A stretch of DNA of 64,000 nucleotides from Zarea fungicola (taxonomy: Eukaryota; Ascomycota; Sordariomycetes; Hypocreales; Cordycipitaceae). Positions 44,924-54,514 of this stretch are shown one piece after another. Location: positions 1 through 64,000 of the forward strand of contig FWCC01000111.1 of assembly GCA_900169235.1 (NCBI GenBank), given 5' to 3'. The first letter of the stretch is position 1. Every line of letters begins with the position of its first letter. The notes beneath the pieces were generated by a model. The model saw only the letters and a list, made by a program, of their open reading frames with translations, did no database searches and was not told where the DNA came from. A program made the translations under genes and the position numbers.

Positions 44924-45547
44924 TCAGAAGGCAGATAAAAATAAACGCTTATCCAAAGGCACGCCTTGGACTCGAAGGATACTATACACCATACTGTGGT
45001 GAAACCAGCTACATGACAGAATTAGCAACAGACTTTCGGCAATGTCTTGCAGGACGACTAACAAACTTGGCCCAGTGATATGGTGGGCACACTCTAGAGC
45101 CGATTTGGTGACTGAGAGATTGCCAAGATTTATCGTAATTGTATTTTCCTCTTTGCCCTCGAGCCTCGCTGGGTCGACACCTTCCAGCACAGCCAATGTG
45201 CGCTGAGCTCGCTGAATGAGCTCATCAAGTGAAAGGCCTTCTGGTTGGATCTTCTCGGCTTCTGCGTCAGTGGCACCAAGATCAACCAGAAATTGGATTA
45301 CATTAAAGCTTGTAAAAGTTACATGAAATGGAAGTGGCTGTATTTCTGGTAGCCGTTTTAGTGCGGCAAAAAAGAGTCTGGGCAAACTTACAAACATGTC
45401 CTTTACCAGACGGCCATGAGTTAACTTCGTTTCCCCATGATTATGATCTTTACACCATTCCTTTCCTTTTTGTAGGAGCTTGATTTGGTTGTCCACTGCT
45501 TTACGAAAATAGGGTACGGTAGCCTCGTACAGTGCTGGTCCAACCAT
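44924..45547 (-). CDS. DUF1993 family protein
   Basis: The family is a small helical-bundle protein of the DinB-like type, widespread in bacteria and ascomycetes, without a known reaction. Three exons (45547-45392, 45337-45063, 45008-44924), over two introns of 54 nt (45338-45391 and 45009-45062), give 171 residues, the family length. Both introns are multiples of three and leave the frame open, so a naive reading gives a longer protein. Splicing restores the family strings KDMFPLPFHV and FHHSMVYSILR followed by GVPLDKR. The start is the ATG before VGPALYEATVPYF, which matches the family start. Function unknown. Confidence 0.87.
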   Translation of the reverse strand: MVGPALYEATVPYFRKAVDNQIKLLQKGKEWCKDHNHGETKLTHGRLVKDMFVSLPRLFFAALKRLPEIQPLPFHVTFTSFNVIQFLVDLGATDAEAEKIQPEGLSLDELIQRAQRTLAVLEGVDPARLEGKEENTITINLGNLSVTKSALECAHHITGPSLLVVLQDIAESLLLILSCSWFHHSMVYSILRVQGVPLDKRLFLSAF

Positions 45548-46193
45548 GTTGCCCGATGATTCGGTGTTTCCGTGCAAGAAGTGATCGTGTCTCACTCTGG
45601 GCGAAAAGAAATGGGAAAAACACGCAGGAGTATAGCTGAATCATGCCACCAAGAGGGGATTGACCACTTTTTATAATTTCGTAAAGTCCGCTCCATCTAT
45701 CCTTCTAGCCTAAAGGTCCTGATAACGAGGTTTTGAAAATACGCCTATTATTAATCATTTCTTTACTTTTCTTATTTAAAGCGGAGTAGAGTACAAGTAG
45801 CTCATGAGGCTTCTGGCCCTATACCATTGTGGAAGATTTTGGTAGAAACCTCTTTTTTTTGAGAATGGTTATCTCGAGAACTGTCTTGCAACGAGGCTGC
45901 GGTTGCTGTCTGTCCAAGGAAGCAGGCAGGCACGTTTCACGTGCTACGTTGGCGTAATTTTTGTGCCGGTTTAACCGATTCTTACTCTGGACTTACTAAT
46001 TACTACTGTTAACGCAAGCAAACAGGCTTGGGTGGTATTTAGTCTGCGCAACTTGATCTGGTCGTTAACGCACTGAACCATGTAATAAGCGCCCTACTGT
46101 TCTACTGTTGTGAAGTCAGATACTTTTGTTTTGCCTTTCCTCTGCACCGCCTGTGCCTTTTCAGCTCCAACTTGGAATAATCTATTTCTATTT
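45548..46193. other. Divergent intergenic region DUF1993/F-box-like
   Basis: 646 bp, AT-rich, carrying both upstream regions. No gene is seen. Confidence 0.55.
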
Positions 46194-46874
46194 ATGAGTC
46201 AAAAGCGAAAGGAACCAGAAGGTGTAGAGGATGGCGAGGAGACAACACTGCAGCTTGGGCCGCCCATGGCACATGAGCCGATGCTGCATCGCAACCATCA
46301 GCCGTCGCAATTAGCCCGCCTCCCTCACGAGTTGCTCATCCAAATCATTGAGCCAATTCTCATCCATGATGAACCTCTCCTGCTACTTCCAAAATTACGC
46401 TTCGTCAGGACCAAGACATCCACCCGGGGGAACGCATGGTCGCCGCTGGTCAGCATCCTTCTCGCCTGCCGCGCTATGTACTTTGCTGGCATCGAGGTAT
46501 TTTACGGGCGCAATACGCTGCATTTTGTCGAGGCGCTGCATTTGCGCAAGCTTGTCGAAACGCGGCTTAGCTATGACCAGCGCTGGAGCGTCACGGCCAT
46601 TCGGCTTACTGTGGCCTGGCAGAAGGGGCGCGGTCGAGACTCGCCGTGGCGACTGCTGCATGATTGTGATTCGTGCGCCGAGTGGAAGGATGTGCTCGAA
46701 CATCTTCCGAGATTGCGGCGGGTGATAATGAGAAATGTAACGGAATTTAAAAAGGCGGATTTGATGACGCAGATGGTTGCCGCTGCTTTTGAAGCGCGGA
46801 TGCAAGATGAGATTGGTACAGAGAAATCGGAGATCTTGGCTTTTGAATGGCCGTTGAGTAATCATACAGTGTAA
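46194..46874 (+). CDS. F-box-like fungal protein
   Basis: An intronless frame of 226 residues from the ATG at 46194. LARLPHELLIQIIEPIL at about residues 42-58 fits the N-terminal half of an F-box, the Skp1-binding module of SCF ubiquitin ligases. It is followed by SILLACRAMYFAGIEVFYGRNTLHF, the pattern usual in the large ascomycete F-box-like family. The C-terminal part, EWKDVLEHLPRLRRVIM, also fits that family. No substrate-binding repeats are seen, as is usual for these short members. A non-ATG extension upstream to 46110 has no support. Partner and substrate unknown. Confidence 0.72.
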   Translation: MSQKRKEPEGVEDGEETTLQLGPPMAHEPMLHRNHQPSQLARLPHELLIQIIEPILIHDEPLLLLPKLRFVRTKTSTRGNAWSPLVSILLACRAMYFAGIEVFYGRNTLHFVEALHLRKLVETRLSYDQRWSVTAIRLTVAWQKGRGRDSPWRLLHDCDSCAEWKDVLEHLPRLRRVIMRNVTEFKKADLMTQMVAAAFEARMQDEIGTEKSEILAFEWPLSNHTV

Positions 46875-48290
46875 ACGCAAGTTATAGCAATTTTGTGTTC
46901 AAGAATAGATCAACATTGAGCCACGAGAAATACATACAAGCTAGAAGTCGGTCGCCACTTCAAACATCATGACCTGTAGCGGGGACAAAGCCGAACAATG
47001 GTGCTGAATGAGCCTGGGATTGTACTTTGACTAACTGCTGCTTATCAGACATAGACTGTCGGTTCAATTCATAACCACTAATTTGTAATGCACTCCCAAG
47101 ATTAAAATAAGGAAATGCTGATGTCCAAACGCAGGAAACGGGGTAGACTCGGCTTACACTCGACACCGTCCGCTTCCACCTCCTAGATTAGTAGGAAATT
47201 AGTAAGTAAATGTTAATAATTATGACTCATGGCTATAGTATAGAATGCTCTGTATTAGCCTTCATAGCTGACGTTTGGCCGTTAAACTTTACGTCTATGG
47301 GCGATGGCTGGAATCTGACGCTGCTAAAGTTGATAAGTGAACTATGGCAGCTGGAAGGCGGCGCAGTAGAGGTAAAGACAAATCCAAGATTTACTGATTC
47401 GTGATGAAATGACTCTAAATGCTTCTTCCCATCTAGATCTTCTTTACTCGGTGAGACTGCATGTCAATGGCATGGGAATTTTCGGGACGCTCATCTTGGC
47501 ACCCGGCTATTCGACGCTCTGCTCTGTGTCACTTCTTCCTCGGTGAATGCACCGCGCTGCCACGCATTGGCGAGATCAACTGGGCAACTAGGTAAGGCAA
47601 AGGTGGTCCAAAGGGGTGGTAGGTTCGGACATTATTCGGAGTGCTGCATCCAGTTGAGGATGTACCATTGTCAAGTTTGGCGCAGCACAAGTAGATTGCG
47701 CGTTGCTGACTGCGACGGATACTCGACAAGGAGGGAACTATTGCACGACAGGATGGATCTCGATCTTTGACATGTCTGCAATATCGACGAAGGAGTATTT
47801 ATGGAATAGTAATCATCCTGTAACCAAAACCTCCTGCATAGTTGATGCACATAGCCGATGCCATGGTTGTTCCCGGGCTTGTCCACATTTAATCGACTTC
47901 CAAAATAGGCAACTTCTCCATTCTCCAATATTTTAGATCACCATGTGTACTTGGTGCAGGTCCGGGGGATGAATGAGCTCGCCGCAGTAAAAGTTAATGA
48001 CATTCCGACTTGGCCTTTTTTCTCTTTGACAATGAGCCATTCCAAGTTCCTGCAAAGGAAAAGGCCTTTCATCTGTCGGAACAGTCCGTGTTAGCGCGCG
48101 CTGACGGCATTCCGGACCGTTGACCAACCAAAGGCCTCACGGTCGCCGCCGACAATCCCCGCAATTTTTTTTTATCTCTCTCTTCCTCCCGAATCCCCCG
48201 CCAACATTTGCAAACAAAGCAACTCACGCTGCGGAAACCTATCCAGAAACAATTTCTCAAGTCTACGTTAGAAGAAAAAGCGCATTCATA
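46875..48290. other. 1.4 kb gene-free interval
   Basis: No supported gene between the F-box-like gene and the small zinc protein. Open frames are short and on both strands. The last 150 bases are C-rich with a T-run and look like a promoter and leader. It marks the right edge of the accessory block. Confidence 0.55.
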
Positions 48291-48768
48291 ATGGGTAACG
48301 TAAGTTGAAAATCCACCACCTCACACGGTGGCACTGCCAAACGACGCTTCGCCTTCTAACTAGACTCGTCTTTTTTTTTTTTTTTGCTACAGGGAGCCAA
48401 GGCACAACAAAAGCGTGAGCGCAATGCCAAGGACAAGGCCGGCGCGGCCAAGTCGCAACTCAAGGTGGTAAGTGAAGAATTTGAACCTGATACACCATCG
48501 TTTTATTGTCACCGAAGCCGTACTTAACTCAACATCTCTGGAATAGAACCAGGCTGCTTGCGACATCATCTGCACCGTCTGCCGTTCCACCTTCCTCAAG
48601 ACCACCAAACCCCCTCAGTACGTCGATCCGCTCTATACGTTGATTCTTTCGGTCTCGCCCAGAAAAATTCAGATGCCAAAATACTAACAAGAAACTAGGC
48701 TGCTCGAGCACGCCCAGAACAAGCACAACAAAGGCATGGCTGACTGCTTCCCCGGCGTGAGTGTTTAA
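48291..48768 (+). CDS. ZNF706/DUF1909-like small zinc protein
   Basis: A 74-residue protein related to animal ZNF706 and the plant/fungal DUF1909 proteins: a basic 4F5/SERF-like N-terminus plus one C2H2-like zinc finger. Four exons, over introns 48300-48392, 48468-48546 and 48618-48698. Exon 1 is just 9 nt (Met-Gly-Asn). The N-terminal GAKAQQKRERNAKDK is the SERF-like part. The finger ligands are CTVCRSTF and HAQNKH with the conserved CFPG end. The frame closes after GVSV at 48768. A donor-like GTGAGT spans the end, so an alternative end is possible. A role in proteostasis is suggested only by the SERF similarity. Confidence 0.85.
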
Positions 48769-49037
48769 AAAATATTTTCATCGACGAAATATTTATACGA
48801 TCTGAAAACGAGACATGATGGAAAATATACATGGAGTTCTATGGGATTTTTAAAAAGTAATGGAGACGAGAAATGGGGACGAGGAGTTTGGGAATTACAG
48901 ATCAGCAAAGCATTGACACCAGCGTGCCTTTAAGAAAGTTGAGCACATGCGAAGAATAGACACACAGAACTCAAATCACGGAAATTTTCAATCAAGAGTG
49001 ACTGTTTGAATTGTATGCTAAATACATGTTTCCCATC

Positions 49038-50360
49038 TTAGTGGGCCTCGACCTTGGCTGCCGCGACAGGCGAAATGACAGGCACTCCGGGGTCGCCTTG
49101 ACCGGCCGCCGCCTTCCTGGCCGCCAGCTGGGCTTGTTCGGCTCGAATCCCAGCAAGTATATCTGGATACCACCGCTCTCCGACATCCGGATGGCTCTTG
49201 ACGCGGTTCCGCAGCGTCGCCTCGCCCAGCGTCTTGGCCACGTTGCCCGCACGAAACGTAAACTCGACGTCGTCGATGCGCCCGCCGTTCCGGGCCACCA
49301 CCTGCCGGCGCTGCTCCCTGACCTCCTCGGGCACCGCGCCCACGCCGACCCTTTCCAGGTCGTCAAATTCCGTGTCCGCCTTGACGCCCTGGAAGAAGGG
49401 GATCGAGAAGCGCGCGCCGGAGCCCGCGGCTGGCGACAGCACACGGTGCGTCGTCGACACGCACACGCCCTGCGTCAGTGCCTCGAGGCCCTGGCCGATG
49501 GCCACAACGAGCGTCTCGTCAATCGGAGGGCAGTCGATCCACGCGCCCTCCACGTTCTGCACCTGCAAGCCCCGGTGCTGCGTCGCCTGCAGCAGGTAGC
49601 TCGTCAGCATGCTGTCCTTGTGCGGGCCGACGCCCTGCCCGGCAGGCGTGCCTGCCGGCAGGCCTAGCTCCGCCGCGTCCGGGTACTTGACAATCTTAAG
49701 CTTGTGCTGCTGGTCCTCGTCAAAGTACTTGTTGAACGCGTCGGCGGGCAGCTGTATGGCCTCGGCGATGAGCGAGGTGAAGGCGATGGAGATGGCCCCC
49801 ATGCGCGTCATGTAATCGGCGTAAACTTCGTGGAACCCGGGCAGGACGGCCTCGGTAGGCCACTGGTTGGGCGCAAAAAGGTTGTGGTGCCGGGGCGCAT
49901 CCGGACCGGGGATAGGATGCTCAGTGGACAGGTCAATCTGCTCGCGGTGATCGACGGCGCCGGCGGTGACTTCGGCGGATAGACGTGAGTAGCCGAGGAA
50001 AGAAGGTGCATTCTTCATTTCAATCTTCAGTCTGTTGTTTTTTGTTTTAGCGATTAGAAAAAAGAATCCGGGTAAAGAACTTGTTTTGAACAATACACCA
50101 TGATTCTGATGAAATGAAAAGAATTCAAGAAAGAATTCATTTCTGTCGCTGTATACTTACTTTTCTTCCTCTGGTATATCAAAGAATGCTTTGCCTTGCT
50201 CAATCACCTTTGCAAATAGACTCTCCGGAATACCGACATTCTTGAGATAGAGGAAGCCAACTTCCATCAGCGCATGGCGAAGCTGTCTCAGGAACTCGGG
50301 CTTGGTTGCCGGATCGTTTGCCTCGGTTAAGTCCAAGATGGGGATGGACGTGAATGACAT
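49038..50360 (-). CDS. 2-oxoglutarate/Fe(II) dioxygenase, IPNS-like
   Basis: A non-haem iron oxygenase of the isopenicillin N synthase superfamily. Two exons (50360-50161 and 50031-49038), over an intron at 50032-50160, give 397 residues. The N-terminal DIOX_N domain begins FTSIPILDLTEAN and includes GFLYLKNVGIPE. The jelly-roll core has the iron triad His204, Asp206 (GPHKD) and His262 (STTHRV). The 2-oxoglutarate carboxylate site is Arg274-x-Ser276 (ARFSIPFF). The last 50 residues are alanine/glutamine-rich. Such enzymes in fungi hydroxylate or desaturate many small molecules. No biosynthetic partners lie beside it, so the substrate is open. Confidence 0.9.
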
Positions 50361-50892
50361 TGTGTTCGATCTGGTGTCTGTGAATGTATAGCGTCCGGTG
50401 CCGTAGCTGAGATGAGCTGCTGCTAGATAAGAGCCCTAAATACGCAACCGCTTGAATTGCCCGAATGCACACCAGACAGAATAGTCTTGCAATTCACTTA
50501 ATATGTCTTTTTTTGTGTTTCGTTTTATATACAATGCTTTTTGCTTTGATATATTATGCTCCCACGAATGAAACAGAAACAAAGTTTAGTCTAGCCAAGT
50601 GAATAATCCGTCACGCCAGATAAGTGATGATGGATGGCGCAATCGCTTTACCCACACCACCAAATAGCACACCACTGCCACTGGCGCCCTCCGACATTGG
50701 CGTTTCTCCTCCTTGTGCCTCTACGCCGGTAATGTGCCAATTACTCCGGCATGATTCCGGCGGTACCATTCCCGAGCCGATTCCGGACGTGTATCAAAAT
50801 TTAATCATGTCTTATTTCGTTCATCCCCGTGTTTTTCTTTCGCTGCTGCTGTTTGTACAATGTTGATGCCAAGAATTTGATATATTTGCCAT
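50361..50892. other. Intergenic region dioxygenase/NAN1
   Basis: 532 bp between two minus-strand genes, holding the dioxygenase promoter and the NAN1 3' end. No gene is supported. Confidence 0.55.
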
Positions 50893-53775
50893 TCAGGAAG
50901 CTAGTGGCTTTGTGCCTAACAATCCAGTGACCTTGTAAAACATGTCCTCCACCGATGGGCCAGCAAATGCTGGCGCGGCATTGAAAATATCGGCCAAACT
51001 TTGCTGTGAAATAACGCTCGTGGGGATATCGTCACTATCCATATCCATATCATCATCTGCGGGTGTGCTGTCGGGTACGTCTTCATCGTCGCTAGCCATG
51101 AGAACATCGTCTTCGGCAGCAGCCGCTACTTCTCCATTCGCAACCTCGTCACCCACTGGACCATCTAGTTGAATATCCTGGAGAGGCTGTGCAGTAACTA
51201 TCGAAGATGGGTCCGATCCCTCAGTGACGGTCCATATTTGAGCTGCATCGTCGAGTGCCAGGAAGCCGCTGGTGCCTGGCGCCGTTGTCAGACTGACAAT
51301 GCGATGCGGCGTACTGCGCACCATGAGCGGCTCAGGATCCTCGGGGCTAAATACGCCGACGCTGGAGATGTCGCCGATCGGAAGCGTCACAGCAAAGTGG
51401 CCTGATGTGTGGTCGACAGCGAGCTGCAGAAGGTCCTCCACGCCGGAAATTTGAGGCACTACAATCCCGTAGCGTAGATCATCGCTGACGATATCGTAGA
51501 CGTGGAGAGCGTCGGAGAGGACAATAACAAACGGGGAAAGGGTGCGGATAGCATGCAGCTTTCCCTCCCACAGACCCTCCAAGATTCGAACAACTTTCCC
51601 GGAGGTGGCATCGATAACGTACACGGAACCAACATCAGAGAATCCAAAAGCAGCAAATATAGTAGAGCCATCCTCGGAGTATGTGATCTTGCCCTGGGGC
51701 GCAGATGCTGTCTTATCAACCAAGGCACCGGCACCATAACCTTCGCCGACGGGAATAACTTGCGCGCATCCCCAGGTGACAGACTCCTTACTGCTGGCAC
51801 CTTTGGAAACAACGCCAGTGACTGGTCTCGTTCTCGGGCGCCAGAGGCGCACAAGCCCGTCGCCACCAATCGTAGCAAAGCATAATGATGAGGGGTCGGC
51901 AGCCAGGTCTAGGACAGGCTCTGAGGTTGAGGTTGCGTGTGGCCCATTGACTCGTGATACCAAGGCTACAGGCTCATCATCACCTTGCACCTCCCAGAAT
52001 TTCAAATAGACCTCGCGCCGCTCTCGAATGAATTTTTCTCTCAGCTCGGTGTTGACGTTTTCGATATCTCTAGCGGCTGGTTCCCAATCATCAACGCTGG
52101 CCAGCCATTTGCCATCTGCAGAAAACTCTACATGAGTAACAAGAGGTTCGTCAATAACATGACCCTTGCTTGTCGTGTTGATGTCTGTGGGTTGTGTTCT
52201 CGCTAACGCCTGCTTTGAAATGCTGGTGAAGGTCTCGAGGTCGAAGGCCTGGAGAAGCGGTGCTGAGAAGCGGCCGGACATTGTCGACTGTCTGCCAGTA
52301 CCAACACACACATGCAGTCGAGATGGTGCATTTGAGCGAATAGCAGCAGGGATACGCTGCCGAACATGCTCCTGAAAATCCCACACACGCTTGACAAGCT
52401 GATCCTTGGGTGTCTGGATATCGGCAGCAGCTGACTGGATGCCGGATACGTAGGCCGAAGGTTTCAACTCGGCAGTGGAGATGATCATTGTCGAATTGTC
52501 ATCTAGATGGACCACGTATGAGGCTCCATCGGCGGACACCACGATGTTCTCGACACTGCCGGACAGATGAGGGAGGAAGTCCTTCTTGGACGTGTCCATC
52601 TGCCAAAGAACTAACGTGTTTTCGGATCCTCCAGAGATCATGTAGTTGCCGTCGCGGGACCACTTGACTGAGTGCACAGCCTTGCGATGCCAATGGTATT
52701 TTTGTGCGTGTATTGATTCGTTCTGCTTCCCAGACCCAGTCGCCTGGCAGCGGGCAATGGCGTCGTGATATAGATAAATCGCACCTCTGGCACCACCCAC
52801 AATAACATCGACCACCTTTTCACTTTCGCTGAGAGCATGCTTTGATGATCGCTTATAGACTCGAAGGTCCAGTGTCGTGATAAGATCCGGGATATCAAAG
52901 GAGAAGAAGTCGTACTTAAGTTGGTCCAGCTTGCTGGGCAGCTGCTTGGATACAGCAAGGAACAGGCGGTCATTGATGGCGCCGACGAGGAACTGGCCGT
53001 TCTTGCTAGATTCTAGTAGCTGCAGACCGCTGCCCTGTCGTTTGAGGGAGACTAGTGAGCTCGATTTGGGCGTTGATGATAGGTCCCACTCGTATGCCAC
53101 CAGCTCGATGCGCGTCGACTTGTCCGACTCGGCAACAATGACGCCTTCCTTACGGCCCTTGGCGCCGAAGGGTACAATGGACAGGGCGCGCGCCGTCTTG
53201 GAGACGGTCTGGAAGCTGGCTAGGGTCTTAGACTCGAGCGTCCAGTTGATGCGGTAGACTCGGCCGTCGGCACAAGCGACCCAGACAAAATCGGCATCTT
53301 GTTTCGAGAGGCGGGTGGCGACAATCGGAGCGGGTGTCGAGCCCTGCGATGCAGAAGATTCGACGCTGCTGACGGGTATACGCCTTACCAAGAGCGAGTC
53401 GGCAGCAGAGAAGATTTGAATTGAGGTGTTGTAGGTCAGGATCAGGTATCTTCACGGTCAAAGATGTGTCAGTTAAGTCAGCTAGCGGCGCATTTCGCGT
53501 TGTAAGTAAGAATGAATTTTGCCAACGTACTCTCCATCGTCTGTCAGTATGGGATCAATGTCCAACATGCGTCCTCCCATGGGCTTCGAAATTCTCCATG
53601 TAGCGTCAACACTATCCAGTCGCTCGACTAGATCTTTTGTCGATGTCGGCTCCGTGAGCTCCCCGTTTACATCCTGGGGACGGACCCTCTTGGCTATTAA
53701 TCCGTTCTCATTGCTATCTCTCTTGCGCTTTTTCGTCTTGTCGACTTTGACCCGCGGGGCTTTTTGTCCAGCCAT
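50893..53775 (-). CDS. NAN1: U3 snoRNP WD protein Nan1/Utp17 (WDR75)
   Basis: It is part of the t-UTP/UTPA subcomplex of the small-subunit processome, needed for early 18S pre-rRNA processing in the nucleolus. Two exons (53775-53531 and 53449-50893), over an intron at 53450-53530, give 933 residues. A basic N-terminus (KTKKRKR) serves as a nucleolar/nuclear signal. The body is a tandem WD40 fold with recognisable blades such as AVHSVKWSRDGNYMISGG and ATIGGDGLVRLW. The acidic segment near residue 860-890 precedes the C-terminal helix that ends DMFYKVTGLLGTKPL, a hallmark of this family. The splice joins DDGE to YLILTYNTSIQIFS, the first blade. The start is divergent from RPB10. Confidence 0.92.
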
Positions 53776-54093
53776 CGTAGCGGATTTGAAATTACAGCAA
53801 TTCGATTGCCGTTGGCGGAGTTGGAGTTGGGCTAGAGGCTCAAAAAAAAAAGTTGCTTTACATCCGCTTTCTTCAAATTTCGGTGCGATAAGATAAGGAA
53901 TTGGCGGCTGTTGTATTTTTTGTCCCTGTATGGTGGTGCCGGGCAAACTTCGGGTGCTAGAAAAAATCCAGCCTTTCATTATCTGGCGGCGCGAAACTTG
54001 AACGAAAATCGATCTGCGATTCCTAGCTCTACCAAACCAATCATCGAGTAGGCCTGCTGTCGAATAATTTTTTGTTTCGTTTGAAACGCCAAG
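53776..54093. promoter_or_regulatory. Shared promoter NAN1/RPB10
   Basis: 318 bp separate the divergent ATGs of a ribosome-biogenesis gene and an RNA polymerase subunit, two growth-linked genes that could be co-regulated (inference). No specific element was identified. Confidence 0.55.
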
Positions 54094-54514
54094 ATGATTA
54101 TTCCCATTCGTTGCTTTTCCTGCGGCAAGGTAGGGGCTCGTTGATTATACGCCACGCAAATCATGCACACGTCCGACTAACCACTTTCAGGTCACTGGTG
54201 ATCTCTGGGAACGCTACCTGCAGCTCATTGCCGACCCCAGGAAGACTGATGGGTATGTGCAGGTGGAAGTCTGCGAAAAAAGAAATTAATCTAACGAACT
54301 GTTCTAGTGATGCCATGGACGAGCTTGGATTGAAGCGCTACTGCTGCCGTCGCATGATCATGACCCACGTCGACCTCATCGAGAAGCTCCTCAAGTACGA
54401 CTCCTCCATGCGACTATTTCACTACTTGACATCGCAGACTGCTAACACATCGTTCACAGATATACCCCCGACGGCCGAAGCGAGATTAAGCAGAGACTCA
54501 ACGAACTGGCATAA
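54094..54514 (+). CDS. RPB10: RNA polymerase I/II/III subunit RPABC5
   Basis: The small zinc subunit shared by all three nuclear RNA polymerases, contacting the Rpb3/Rpb11-type assembly platform. Four exons, over introns 54130-54190, 54253-54307 and 54395-54459, give 79 residues. The zinc ligands are Cys7 and Cys10 (CFSC) and the adjacent pair Cys45-Cys46 (YCCRRM), the characteristic atypical motif. LGLKRYCCRRMIMTHVDLIE is nearly invariant in eukaryotes. The last splice restores the KYTPDGRSE end. Three introns in 240 coding bases is dense. Identity is certain. Confidence 0.97.

Noticed and set aside
36475..50360. Secondary-metabolite gene cluster including regulator, cupin, reductase and dioxygenase
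   Set aside because: No polyketide synthase, peptide synthetase, terpene or dimethylallyl synthase, P450 or transporter is present, and the dioxygenase is separated by unrelated genes.
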